Source of the DNA: Hymenoscyphus infarciens
Lineage: Eukaryota; Ascomycota; Leotiomycetes; Helotiales; Helotiaceae
Length of the DNA stretch: 64,000 nt
Direction of reading: 5' to 3'
Assembly (NCBI GenBank): GCA_001414345.1
Contig: LLCB01000077.1
Span: 124,001-188,000 of the forward strand
Within the stretch, counting starts at the first letter, position 1; each line of letters starts with the position of its first letter. The notes beneath the pieces were generated by a model that made no database searches, was not told where the DNA came from, and saw only the letters and a list, made by a program, of their open reading frames with translations. The position numbers and the translations under genes were made by a program. Below, piece by piece: positions 33,961 to 46,434 of the stretch.

Positions 33961-34494
33961 TTTCTTGCAGAGTAGGGAAAGGGGTATATGAAATTGTATC
34001 GAGGTAATGATGTTTTCTTTTACGTCTTGGTCTCGGTCAACTGACTTGGTATAGGTGTTTCGTTGGGATCTGTCAGTCTTGGGGCACTTCAAACTCTGAA
34101 AGTTTCGGTCGCGATATTGGGTACGGCTGGGTTTGGGTATTGCTTTCTACATTCGTGAAAACTAGTCAGACTGCCGTTGAATGGGTTTAGGGTATGTGGG
34201 ATGTTTCCCTATCAGCCAGTGCCAATTTGAAGGGATCACTTTGCAAAATCAACCCTTTCACTGGCAAAGGAAACAGTACAGGGATTGCTGATTACTTGTG
34301 TTTTCTACTAAAAAATATCAATCTTTTCATCATGTCGGCTCCGCGGCAACCCTTAACCCCGATTCTCCGTTCTGTAAGGGGTTTCGGTTAATACTGGAGT
34401 TATAAACATCTTTTTACACCCTCTTCTCTTGCTCCTTTATCTCGTGTCTGTTCACTGCCAGTTTCTTGTTTCTCCTTACTAAAAGGCTTTGAAG
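33961..34494. other. Intergenic region
   Basis: About 530 bases between the RBR stop and the hydrolase relic. A 65-codon frame at 34194-34391 has no features. The last part is T/C-rich, as in fungal promoters. Confidence 0.5.
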
Positions 34495-35348
34495 ATGCCT
34501 CCGACGATGGAGAAGCCAACTTTTGTTTTCATACATGGTATATTTCACGCAGCTTCTTGCTACGACTCACTTCTAACTCTTCTTGAGCCTCATGGGTACG
34601 AATGCGTCGCCATAGTACATCCATCTGTTGGGTGTAAGCCGGTGGTTCATGACTTTACCAACGATGTGGATTTTATTCGCAAAAAAGTTCAGAGTCTGTC
34701 TGATGAGGGAAAGGGAATAATTGTTGTAATGCATTCATATGGTGGCAGTATGCAATATTTCCTTTGTTCCCCTTTTGTGTGCCAAGGTATTTCAAGTGGT
34801 TGGGCCGGCACCTGAGTCGAACGAGAAAAAGTAAGCGAATCTGTTACAGTGTGTGGAGGACAGTAGAGGGGTTGGGATATCAAGAGAGGAAAGCAAATGG
34901 ACTCGCGACTAAAGGAACGATCCAGTCGCTGTTTCCAAGTATGCAAGTAGACATCGAGGTTGGTCGCGCGAAACCCCTTACAGTCCCTCGCTAATCCAGC
35001 GTTTGCAGACAGGAATCCCGCCTGCTACTGCGATCAAAGTCTTTTACAACAACCTTTTGCCTGAGGAGGCTGAAAAAGTGACAGCACAGCTTGTAGCCCA
35101 GAGCCTTGGAGTTTTTTACAGCACTGTTACGTATGCGCCTTGGCGGGAAATTTGTACGACTTTAAGTATGTTCTGTGTGAAAATGATTGTCCGCCTTTTG
35201 TGGAAAGTTTGATTGGTGCTGCGAAAGCCACGGACAATCACATGATAGAGACCTTGGAGTGGTGTGATGCTGGGCATTTTGTCCCGAGTGGCTTGCTGCT
35301 ATTTTGAGGAGGGCGGCTGGGGAAATTCTTGGAACGGGCAATGCCTAG
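34495..35348 (+). pseudogene. Alpha/beta-hydrolase pseudogene with several frameshifts
   Basis: The first part from ATG 34495 reads as an alpha/beta-hydrolase N-terminus: FVFIHGIFHAASCYDSLL, then the nucleophile elbow HSYGGS (GxSxG-like, V-M-H-S-Y-G-G). It breaks off at a stop at 34813-34815. Downstream pieces of the same family follow in changing frames: 35003-35155 (VFYNNLLPEEAEK, TYAPWREI), 35158-35307 (YVLCENDCPPFVES, ATDNHMIETLEWCDAGH with the likely catalytic His) and 35292-35348 (LAAILRRAAGEIL, stop). The middle section between 34760 and 35000 is mostly unrecognisable. The breaks are small insertions and deletions, not the C-to-T pattern of the AT blocks, so decay here was by ordinary mutation. 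Substrate is unknown. Confidence 0.82.
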
Positions 35349-35683
35349 AGAGACTCAGGCATGTAGCAGTTTCCCGCGCCGCGTCATTATGTCTTCGTTG
35401 TGTTGTACAAAAAGAGGCTACCTACTACTTGGCACGCCATCTCGGGGGACTCCATCGCCAGCCTGCTTTTGTTAAAAATGGTCCAGCTGAGCGCTGAACT
35501 TTATCATCTTGCGTCCAAATCAAGCCGTGTTTTAGATGTTGTTGCGGCTGAGAGCGATGGAGCTTGTTGAACTCCAGCACTCAGAACGACTATCTTTAGC
35601 ACTATCTGCTCATTTCTTGCATCGCGAGCTCGCTCTATTCTCCCATTGCAACAAAGTCTTTCTATGGTGTCCATCGCTACACA

Positions 35684-38193
35684 ATGGAGTATATCCAGCA
35701 CGAAGAACAAGAACTCAATCTTCTCCTCAAAGACTCCTCATTCTACTCTCACGGAGGGGATCACCCCCAATCATTCCCAAGTCCCAAATCCTCGTGGTTT
35801 CGTATACACACCACGGGCTGGCGATTCGGGGTTATCACATGCGCATCATGGTCCGTCCTAGTCTTCGTGATAAACCTCACGATTTTTGTGTGGGCTGAAG
35901 CAAGAGATGATTTTCCTGGTTTCAGCGGTGATGGGAGACATCCACTTTACGAAGGGGACTGCGAAGTCACACGGAAACTCAACATCGCAGTCCATTTATT
36001 GATCAACACGCTCAGTACTATTCTTTTGAGTGCTTCGAATTATTGCATGCAATGCATGTCAGCGCCGACCAGGAAAGAGGTTGACAAAGCTCACCGGAAA
36101 GGGAAGTGGCTGGATATTGGCATTCAAAGTGTCCGAAATATCTTTTCCATCTCTAAGAAGCGTGCCGGTCTTTACTTCCTGCTTGGTCTTTCGTCTCTCC
36201 CACTTCATTTATTGTTGGTACTCCATCAAGATATTGAGGTTGGCACAATACTAACTCTTACTAGTTACAATTCGACTGTCTTTTCTTCAATTGCTGCTAC
36301 AAATTGTAGGTAGATCATTTAGTTACTTCACTAGATTGCGCGAAGGACTCGTATATCAAGAACTCGGTTATCCTGCCCTACCGTGCTGGTTTGTTTTGTG
36401 TTCCACTACTTCCAGCCTACCTCATTTGTTCCACTCAACTCCAATCATTTTCTGAATAGTACTAAAATTGAGGATTCAGATTACATGTATTCCGCCAACG
36501 AGGCATTTAGCAACCCGTCATCTAAGAACTATACGCGTCTCGGAAGTCCTTGTCCCATATCCGACAAAGAATGCTTAGCAAAAGTTCTCGCTGAAAATCT
36601 TTTTGACGAGTCGAGGTCCGGCAAATTCGAGCGACTCGAGAAGCTGGCATGTATCGATGCGTATTCCGTACCGTTTCAAACAAACAGAGGGAGCCTCATA
36701 CTTGTGGTACCAAACACAACGACAGGTTTTGACAAAGGAGTTCCCACAGTTAGATTTCAAGGAGAAGAGGCGATCGACACAAACGAGGTTACATTTTGCC
36801 CCAGTGGACCTTTTTCATGGATCTGCCCTCCCCAAAATTGCGGTGATCAATGTCAGTTCAATGTTGGAGCAGTCAAGAAAGACCTCGCCAATTGGAAACC
36901 ATATGATGCCGAGATTCTTTACTGCCTCAGTGAACCAATTGAGCAACACTGTCGCTTGTTATACAGTGCACACCTAGCAACGACTGTCATAATTCTCAAT
37001 GCATTCAAGGCTTTGCTAATGCTTTACATCGCATTGGGTATTAAACAGTCTCCTTTGATGACTATGGGGGATGCAGTGGTGTCTTTTCTTCATGTGCGAG
37101 ATGTCACCACGGCTGGTATGTGTTTAGCTTCGCGAGCAGATATAAAAGAATCTCAGGAAAATGGACAGAAGTGGCCTATTGTGGCAAAAGCATATTCTTC
37201 CACAATCCATTCGCGTTACCGGTCTTCTAGTAAGGCTAGGTGGACAACAACAATAACTCTGTAAGAACCCAAGTTTGCAAAATCTATAGATCTAACTCAC
37301 GATTTTAGATTTTCGATAGCTATTTTGGTCGTGATTGGATTATTAGCCTATGGCATACAGGAAATGAAGGGACCGAAAGGGATGATAATGTCACTCGGTC
37401 TCGGAGCTATCAACCCAGCAACATTCATCAGCTGGCCTCTCCCATCTTCTGGTGCGGTAGGAATAATTTTGAATGTGCTTGTTGCCAATTCCCCTCAAGT
37501 AGTGTTATCTTTTCTTTATTTTGCATACAATGGTATTTTTACCTGCATGTCTCTTGCATCAGAATGGAGTCGATACTCTATACATCGAAAGGGGCTTCGG
37601 GTTTCTGAAATTCCGAGAGGTGCTCAGAGAAGCACATATTTCCTTCAGTTACCTTACCGGTTTGCGATTCCGTTGATGATTACTTCCGGAACTTTACACG
37701 TAAGTACTTCCCTTGTGCCGTCTTTCTGGGTCCTTCCGGCGTAGTTGATTGCCACCAATAAAATTAGGACCCCAAGTTCAAAAATCTAACAAATAATTAG
37801 TGGCTCGTCTCCCAAAGCATTTTCCTCGTAACAGTCGATACCTATTTTCAAGAACGCCAAGGAAACCGCGAGAGAAGTTACCAAGACGACTACATGACCT
37901 GTGGTTACTCCCCAGTAGCAATGATAGCCGTGATAGTAGTAGGTTTTTGTATGTTGGCAGTCGCTCTCATAACTTCTCGTGTCAAACTGAAATCGGCAAT
38001 GCCTGTTGTTGCGAGTTGTAGTGCAGCAATTTCAGCTGCTTGCCATCCCTGGGAGGGAAATGGAGACGGGAGTATGGCGTTTTCGGCACTTCGGTGGGGA
38101 GCATTGCCTGTTGAGGGAGAGGTTGGGCATTGCTCGTTTACCACAAAAGAAGTTGAGGAACCGGAAGATGGGAAGTTGTATGCGGGGCTCTGA
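35684..38193 (+). CDS. DUF6536 family multipass membrane protein
   Basis: Five exons can be fitted: 35684-36213, 36265-36305, 36480-37260, 37309-37699 and 37801-38193. Introns are 51, 174, 48 and 101 bp. The total is 2136 nt and 711 residues with no stop. The second junction (donor GTAGGT at 36306, TACTAAA branch, acceptor TTCAG at 36479) restores TNYYMYSANEAF and removes stops. The N-terminal TGWRFGVITCASWSVLVFVI, the block NTLSTILLSASNYCMQCMSAPTRKE and the C-terminal RGAQRSTYFLQLPYRFAIP are the conserved marks of fungal DUF6536 proteins. About six to eight membrane helices are visible, with a large Cys-containing loop between the second and later helices. Function is not known for the family. 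Close to the 3' side is the second repeat block. Confidence 0.85.
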
Positions 38194-38562
38194 TTCACAC
38201 GAATATGATGAAGAATATTACAAGAGAGGGTTGTTAGTTTCTGGGAAGCTACAAGATATCTTTTGGTAAATGAACAATGAAAGTCGATCTCCTTTCAAGT
38301 ATTCAATAGGCCGATCACGTGAACATGGATTGAAATTACAATATGGCAACTTCTTATCTCAGTTCCTCAGCCTCTTATATGACAAGCCGCTTTAAAATTT
38401 TTAGAAAGTGGGCCAAAAACAGTCTTTATTAAGTCTAGCTTTAATAGATGATTAGTAAGGAACGCGCCTCATCTATAAGAGTCTAAGAACTAATAATAAT
38501 AGCTTTAGTACTAAATACCACTTTAGTTTTAATATATTAATTTAAGCTATTAATATCTTAAT

Positions 38563-41500
38563 GGTAATTATCTATTTTACTCTCTAAATGATGATTTATA
38601 CCTTAAATATCCCTTGATTAATAAATAATACCTAGAATACCTCTTGTTTTTATACCTCTTATTTTTAGAGAGTAAAACTGTTAAAATAGGAGTATTCTAG
38701 TTAGTAAATATTTACTACTTTTACTATATACTTATACCTGTTTTTAAGTAAATTAAAACTATATACTAGGATGCTTTATAATATTTAAGTACTAAAATCT
38801 ATTTTTTCTCTATCTTCTTCTACTATTACTACTACTACTAATATACTAGCCTTTAAGTATAAGAATAAGGTAGAGTATAAGTGGTGTATAAAGCCTTATT
38901 ATATAATATTAAAAGAGCTTAATTAATAAGAATAATAAGATAAAGCTATTATAAATAAATTAATAGGTAATTCTATACTAGTAGATACTAACGCTTTAAA
39001 GGACGTTATATAAATCGGTTAAGAGTGGCTTACTCTTAAAGAGGTAAAAGAAGCTATAATTATTTATCTAATTAATTAGAACGAATTCTATAAGATTATA
39101 AAGTTAGATAAAGGTTAGTTTATTCTTAAGTATAAGGTAAAAGAGATATATGAATTCTACCTATATATTATCCTTTTTAAGAAGACTTAGTATATAATCT
39201 TTTAAGCGTATACCTCTTACTCTTACCTAACTAATATATACCTTAATTACTATAGTAAGAATAGTATATAATATATTTTTAATACCTATACTAAATCTAT
39301 TAATTAAGATTCTAATCTTAAAGTAAAGAATTTAGTAAATAATAAGAAGTTACTTAGCTAAGGTAATACTATACTAAATCGTTAAGTATATCGCGCTATC
39401 TAAAAGCAACGTAAGAAGAGTCTTAAGAAGGAAAAGAATTCGTTTACGCTTATACTAAATTATATAAAGGCGCTCTAAGATTTAGATCCTACTTACTATA
39501 TATGTCTTTAAATTAACTAGGAAACTATAGAATTTAAAGACGTATTTATTACTTTAGAACCTCTTTATAATATTACTAAATATATCTACTACTTTACTAG
39601 AGTTAATACTATATATACTTAATCGAAGTTTAAGATAGTACTAGTAATTACTATTATAATTAATACTAATAACGAGATATTACTAATTTACTAGGCGTTA
39701 TTACTAAAGAAGGATAAGAAGTTATAGAAGTAGTACTTTATAAATATAGTATACGTCTTTTAAACTCTTTAAGTAATATATAAGAATAGTAATAAATAAG
39801 TACTAATTAGTAACTACTAAAAAGGTCTATAAAAGCAACTTCTAATAGCCTTTCTAAAGGCTTACGCTCTTATATATTATTAATATATTATAGATAATAT
39901 TACCTTTTACTATAGTAAGGAATTAAGATAACTTTAGTAGAGACTTTACTATATAAAGGATAAGAATACTTACTAGAAAACTCTATTATAAATAGCAAAG
40001 TTTAAAAAGAAGTATAGTAATAAAACCCTCTCTAAATACATTACTACTATTCTAACTAATATTTATTCTATATATAAGGTTATCTTTATTAAAAGACTTT
40101 TATAATATAACTATAATACGTTAAATATTATTAAGAGTATTAACTTAGTATAGAGTAAGATTTGGAATCGTCTACTAATATAACTACTTAATAGTATATA
40201 GGATTAGGTAATAAAGAAGTTTTATTTATACTATAATTTACCTACTAAATTTAATAATACTAAGGTCTTAAATAAGCTATAGAAGCTCTATCTTAAAAGG
40301 CTAGAGTATACTAAAAAGTATAAAGTTATTCTTACTAGTAGAGACGTCTACTAAGTTAATACTTCTAAAAAACATCGTTACTAAGTTAACCTTAAAGAGC
40401 GTACTTACTTATACCTCTTTTTCTAGGATTATTAATTACCTTACTTATATATAATTACTTATTACTAATATCTTACTATTAACGTTATATAATTCTTCTA
40501 CTATAGCTATTTACTCTTAAATTATTATATAATATACTATTCTACTTTTAAGCCTTTTTTTATAATTAATAAGCTTCGTTCTACTCTTAGTATTTTACTA
40601 CTACCGATTAAGCGCTATATAAGATAACTAAAAAAGGTATATATCTACTAAGAGTATTAACTATTAAATTATAAGTGTTATAATTACTAAGAAGTTAGCT
40701 ATAATTTAAGAATATATATAAGTATACTATTAGCTTATAAGTATATATAAAAGATAAAAGAGGTAGTTTTTAGAGAAGATAGTAACTAATTAAGTAATAA
40801 TAAGTTTAGAAACTAGAAAGTCTTTCTTAAAGATATTAATAATAATCCTCTCTACTAATCTAATCTTACTACTACTAATAAAGTATAAATTACCTTCTAT
40901 TATTAAAACCGAGTTTTAGAATCTCTTAAAAATAAGAATAAGAATAAGAATAGAGATAGTAGAAAGGAATATAGAGAGGAATTTAATAGCTTTTCTAATA
41001 GCTTAGATATGACGGTATATCGTTCTATATAGCCGATATTACGTGGTATATGCCGTATATATTAGCTTTCAGTAGTTGTTGTTTTGTATTATCTAATTTA
41101 GGAAGGTTACGTACGCTCGTACGTCTGTCTAAACTTTTAGACGTACTTTATAGAGTTCGGGCTTTTGTATTAGCTGACGTATATTATTATTTAGTTTCGT
41201 ACCTCTTTTTATATTATTTAAAACCTCTTATATATAGTAGCTTACTCTTAGAGTTAGAAAAGGCTAGTTTAGCCTTTTCTTCTATATTAGAGCCTAGTAT
41301 TTATATATATTATTTAGTCTCGAACGTACTTCTATATACCTCTTCTTCTATAGTATATATTTCGTACTATTATATAAAAAGGCTAAACTTAACTTCGCTA
41401 GTAATAGCCTTTATAATATCTCTTTTAAGCTTATCGTCGCTTCTTTTATTTTCGAATATAACTTAGCCTAGATTCGGACTAGAACGATAATATCCTTAAA

Positions 41501-44500
41501 TAGCTAGGATTCTAGAGATCTCCTAGACAGCTAGTAATACTAGGGTTTAATGTCTATATAAATAGCTAGTAAAAAGCGTGTTTTATATATTAAGGAAGCG
41601 AGATACGCTAAGTGTTCTCGAGGCTTCTAATAACTCTCTCTATATAGGGACTACTATATATAAGTTCGGTGAATAAGTCAACTTACTATAGTTATCGTAA
41701 AAGCTTCTAAATCTGCTCTTACCTCTCTCTCTCTCTTAAATCGACATTATTATATCGAATTTTCAAGAGACCTTAGATCTCTTTAAACCTGTTCCGCTAC
41801 GAAGTATTAAACCCTCTTCTAAGGCTACCTCTCTTACTAAAAGACACTCTTCTAAAAGCTACCTAAATAGTATTTATATACTAAGATCGAGAAGATTTTA
41901 ACGAAATAAAGATAAGCGAGACTTCTTAAATATAGATTAGATATAGTTGGTTATATATACTTTAGAAGTAGAAAATTAAGAAATAAAGGATTAACTAGCT
42001 AAGCTAGAAAAGAGAGTAGACGAACTTATAATTTAAAGTTAATAAAATACCTCCTCTCTAAACTCTCTCTAATCTAACTCTCTTCTACTTCTAAGCTTAA
42101 ATTTATACCTCTTTCAGCTACGAGCAGCTATCTCTAATGCCTTCTAATATTCTATCTCTACTCGACATAGTACCGAAGCCTCTTTAAATACTCTCTAACC
42201 TCGACAAAAAAGTAAGATAACTAAAAAGATCGAATCTTTAGATAATAGCATTTCACTTATATACTAATAATAGAAGATATTAGTATATAATAGACTCTCT
42301 ATAAATACTAATTATTACGACTTCTCTCTAATCTAAAAAGCTCTTATTTAGAGTATAACAACCGGACTAGCTAGGAACTACCTAGAGCCTAGATATAAGT
42401 TAGAGTTAGATCTTACTTTTAAAGATTAAGAAGATATAGTTACCCTTTTAAATACCTACTTTTTAACTAGTTATAAAACAGAGGACGCTTAAAACGCTTT
42501 CGTAGCCTTAAAAATAGAAGGAGATAAAGATAACGCTTAAGAAACTTTTACCGATTTTAAGAGTCGCTTTTTAAGTATAACTATACTTAGAAGTATACTA
42601 GAATTAGAATAGTTCTTTTAAATATAAGATAAGATTTTACTATAGCTCTAAAACTCAGCTACTTTAAGAAAGAGAGAATAGAACTATAACTTTATTAAAA
42701 TAGTAGCTAATCTTTTAGCTTTAAATAAGAAGATATACTAAAACGCTAAGTTATATACTTTAGTTTAAAACACCTCTCTCTCCTTATCTAATTTAGCTTT
42801 AAACTCTTTATAAACTAATAGCGAATCTTCTACTACTTTTAAAGAAGTAGAATTAGAATTAGAAGATAATAAATAAGTTCTTAAGTATCTTAATTTAGAA
42901 GAGAATAAGGTAATATAATAAACTTTAGTATTAAGTTTATTTAACTAGCTAAAACTACTCCTTTTATTATCTTAAACTTTAGATAGTAGAACTTCGACTA
43001 CTTAGCTATAACTTCGCTTTTAACTAGCTAAAACTACTTCTTTCTATTATTCTAAATATTAGATAGTATTTTCAAATTCAGTAATAAGCTTACTTAACTA
43101 GCTAAAACTCTACTAACTCTAATTAGAGTCTTATATTCTTTATATTCTCTCTTACTTTCTTATACTTCTAGCTAGGCTAGAAGTCCTTTTTTTTTATTTA
43201 AACTTTTTGAATCGGATATAAATCGGTATACTTTTAAAAGAATAGTAACCTCTTAGCTAAGTTATTACTATCTATAATATTATTAACTTTTCGTTTCTAA
43301 CTTTATATTTTTAAATTCTTTGAATCGGATATAAATTAGTACGCTCTTGAAGTAAGCTCTTAACTAAGTTATTACTATCTCTAATAACTTCTAACTCTAC
43401 TCTAAACTTTCGAATTTAACTTTTAAACTTTTTTCTAATTTTACTTTAAACTTTTAAACTTTTTAAACTTTTAAACTTTAAACTTTCTCTAATCTACTAG
43501 ATAAGATTAGACTATACTCTTTTAGTTGACGCGAATACTTGCTTTTGATATTAAAGGATTAGAAATAAAGTCTCTTTATAAGTATCTATAAACTAGGTCG
43601 GTTACGATTTAGGACTAATATCTTAATATCTTGCTTATAATAAATTTTAACTAAATAAAGCATCTTTAAACCTAGGTTAGCTACGATTTAGACTCTGATT
43701 AACCTTTTTATTTATAATAAAATTAAATACGATAAATGTTATAACACTTATACTATCTTAATTCGACTTTAAATAATAAGAGATAGAAGACTTAGAATAA
43801 GTCTTTTTTAAAGAAGGAGGATATAATAGTATACTATCTTATATAGCTGATATTACGTAGTATATACTATATATATTAGCTTTTAGTAGTTATTGTTTTA
43901 TATTATCTAATTTAGAAAGGTTATATACGTCTATATATCTGTCTAGACTTTTAGACGTACTTCGTAGAGTTCGAGCTTTTATATTAGCTAACGTATATTA
44001 TTATTCGGTTTTATACCTCTTTTTATATTATCTGAAACCTCTTATATATAGTAGCCTACTCCTAGAGTTAGAAAAGGCTAGTTTAGCCTTTTCTTTCGTA
44101 TTAGAGCCTAGTATTTATATACGTTATTTAGTCTCGAACGTACTCTTATATATCTCTTCTCTTATAGTATATATTTCGTACTATTATATTAGAGGACTTT
44201 TTCCTATTATCTAAGCTACTACTAGAGGAGCTATTCGAGCTTAATAAACTCTTAATTACGAGTAATAATAGCGAAACCGAGTAAGCTATAAAGAGTATAT
44301 AACGTTAATATAATATTACTAGTAGAAGAGGAATTAATAAGCGATTTATTAAGCTAGAAGTATACTCTAAAGTTTTAAGTACTTAAGATAAGAAGGAAAA
44401 GCAATGATTAAGTAATAGTTAGAGTATAATTAATAGGTATTATTACTATATAGATTAAGAGTATATAGTAGATATTAATAAATATTACCTTATACTATTA

Positions 44501-44999
44501 ATATTAGATTAATTATATAGAGTAAAGGTAGTAGAGTAGAAGTAAGAGTAAGAGTAGAAGGATATAGACGTTTAAGGCGAAATTAGTATAGATAGTACTA
44601 AGCTAAGAATTAATCCTACTATATAAGAAGGAATTAGAATTAAGGTTAATCTAAGTACCTAGAAGGGCTAAAAAGCCGTTGATTTAAGAGATAAAAGCGT
44701 TAAGTAAAAGTATAAGAATTAAAGTATTATACTACTAGAGAGTACTTATAAAAGTTTATATATTAAGAAGTAAGTAGATAGTATAGTAGTAGGTTAATTT
44801 ACTATATTTATTAAATTTTTAGTATATTAGTATAAAGAAAATAATAAATAAGGAAAATATCTTTACTAACTAGAATACCTCTAGTTTTACTCTCTAAAAA
44901 TAAGAGGTATAAAAACAAGAGGTATTCTAGGTATTATTTATTAATTAAGGGATATTTAAGATATAAATTATTATTTAGAGAGCAAAATAGATAATTACC
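38563..44999 (+). mobile_element. Mutator-like (MULE) transposon with long inverted repeats, interrupted by an LTR element
   Basis: About 140 bp at 38563-38714 (GGTAATTATCTATTTTACTC, then TACCTAGAATACCTCTTG) is repeated inverted at 44858-44999 with few differences. Between them, ignoring Gln-to-stop changes, 39.6-40.6 kb reads as a MULE transposase core (TNNEILLIYQALL, then SNYQKGLQK, then YQYIIDNITFYY). A SWIM-like cysteine/histidine remnant follows near 40.41-40.45 kb. The reading is cut at 41007 by the LTR element and can be followed weakly after 44194. Whether these long repeats or the outer 20-bp repeats are the true ends is open. Confidence 0.7.
41008..44188 (+). mobile_element. Non-autonomous-looking LTR retrotransposon with 367-bp LTRs, TSD TTAGA
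   Basis: LTRs 41008-41374 and 43822-44188 are equal in length and flanked by TTAGA (41003-41007 and 44189-44193). The left LTR keeps TATGACGG where the right has TATAATAG. A polypurine tract AAAGAAGGAGGA precedes the right LTR. The internal region is only 2447 bp; parts at 42.2-43.1 kb read as a gag-like chain with Gln-to-stop changes, and I see no reverse transcriptase or integrase motif. The same LTR occurs as solo copies at 12703-13055 and 16366-27794. The 138-codon frame at 41050-41466 lies inside the LTR and is not a gene. Confidence 0.88.
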
Positions 45000-45092
45000 G
45001 ATATCTTAATAACTACTCTCTTATATTAAAATCAGCTTCTAAGAAGTAGTAGATAAATACTTAATTTACCTATAAGAGTACTTCTTTTACTA

Positions 45093-45609
45093 TAGTAAGT
45101 TACGAGTTAAGCTTGAATTTGCCTACTTTTTTTATAATCCGAGCTTTTTAAGAAAATTCTTTGATTTCCCCTCTTTTTAGGTACTCTTTTACCTTTTAAT
45201 TAATAATAACGTATAATATACTATTTAGAAGAATAGGAAAGAAAAGGCTTATATCTCCTCTTATACGTTATAAACTTTATAGAATAAAAACAGATAATTT
45301 TAACTCTATCTTAATTTTTATAAAGTCTTAGCATAGCCTATTATTAACCTTATAGCCTTATAAGACACGTAGAGGTAGTGAAAAAATTTAAAAGAAAAGA
45401 GGTAATCTTAAGAATTATTTATCCTTTAGTTTACTTTTATTATACTTACTTTAAATTAATAAGTAATATAGAAGAGACGCTTCTTTCTAGCTAGGCCTCG
45501 TCTCTTTTAGAGTACTTTTATTTTCTGTCTTTTGAAGAAAGGAAGAAATAAAAAAAAGCTCGGAGTATAAAAAAAGTAAGCAAATTCAAGCTTAACTCGT
45601 AACTCACTG
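45093..45609. mobile_element. Tc1/mariner-type MITE with TA duplication
   Basis: A 517-bp segment with long inverted ends. The right end read on the minus strand is CAGTGAGTTACGAGTTAAGC; the left end is TAGTAAGTTACGAGTTAAGC, with the first C changed to T. Similarity continues through GAATTTGC-TACTTTTTTTATA. TA dinucleotides flank both ends (45091-45092 and 45610-45611). No coding sequence. Confidence 0.75.
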
Positions 45610-45769
45610 TACTCAAAAGCTATATTCTTAATATATCTTATACTGCTTAAAAAACTAAAAAAGCTTAAAACTAAATTTAGTTTTTAGACTTTTTTACTTT
45701 TTTTAGTATATATCAATAACAAAGCCTTTTTTAAAAAAATCTAAATCTAACAAAAGTTAGAGTTAAGTA

Positions 45770-45998
45770 AGAGCTATCTATTTATAAACTTTTTTTTCTA
45801 ATAGCTCTTAAATTACTTATACTATTACTGTTTTTAGAAATTATTACTATAAAAGAAAAGAGCTGACTTTTTGCCCAATTCTATTTTACAATAAAACAAC
45901 GCTCTAATTCTAGCCTCTTTTATATTGGAAATATAAAGTAGAATCAGAGCTATTTAGATATAAACTTCTTTTTTTAATAGCTCTTAAATTAGCTATAA
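45770..45998. repeat. 53-bp direct repeat pair with internal AGAGCTAT/ATAGCTCT arms
   Basis: 45770-45822 and 45946-45998 share AGAGCTAT-(T)TA-ATAAACTTcTTTTTTTaATAGCTCTTAAATTA. Each copy has an 8-bp inverted pair AGAGCTAT...ATAGCTCT around a T-rich centre, so each could fold alone. They are 176 bp apart. Confidence 0.6.
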
Positions 45999-46182
45999 TA
46001 CAGCGAATACAAAAAGGGGTCTAATATATACTAAATTCAGGCTTAGCACTAAAGCCATTACCATAAGCTCTCAAACGCTCTAGCTAAACTCCGCCTGCCC
46101 TACACCATCCCCCACTTTCATTGGTCCGCTTTCCTAGGCGGGTGGAGTTAGCCAAAAAGAGCGGCTGAGGAACTGAGATAAG

Positions 46183-46434
46183 TGGCAACCGCAATGCTAA
46201 ACTACTACTTCAAGCATCACGGATCACGAGAGAGAGGATGCAGACGTATGCTGACACTGATAATAGATCTTGCAAAGTTAGTATCTATATTATACTGTCC
46301 GGTGTTCAGGCCACCACTTAAAAGTTAAACATATGTACTAGGAACTGTCACCTTCTCTACCGTTTATTTTGATCTTCCTGACTTCTGACCCCTTTTTATC
46401 GAAAAAAAAACTTTGCCAATCATTTTATGTCGAG
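46183..46434. other. GMC gene 3' flank
   Basis: Short non-coding interval between the repeat block and the GMC stop codon. A plus-strand frame at 46369-46905 is the antisense shadow of the GMC gene. Confidence 0.5.

Larger units (their letters stand above)
38353..46182. mobile_element. Nested AT-rich insertion bounded by perfect 20-bp inverted repeats
   Basis: The left end CTTATCTCAGTTCCTCAGCC (38353-38372) is exactly inverted at 46163-46182. TGGCAAC occurs just outside on both sides (38344-38350, two bases from the left end, and 46183-46189), suggesting a 9-bp duplication (TGGCAACTT/TGGCAACCG) with two changes. Inside are a MULE-like element, an LTR element and a TA-flanked MITE. The outermost sequences at both ends keep normal composition, while the interior is AT-rich. 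Confidence 0.75.

Noticed and set aside
36306..36415. Possible frameshift in the DUF6536 gene
   Set aside because: A 174-bp intron 36306-36479 with proper donor, branch and acceptor restores the frame and a family-like sequence.
41050..41466. 138-codon open frame in the AT-rich block
   Set aside because: It lies in the LTR and first internal bases of the 41008-44188 element; Leu/Tyr-rich translation of AT-rich DNA.
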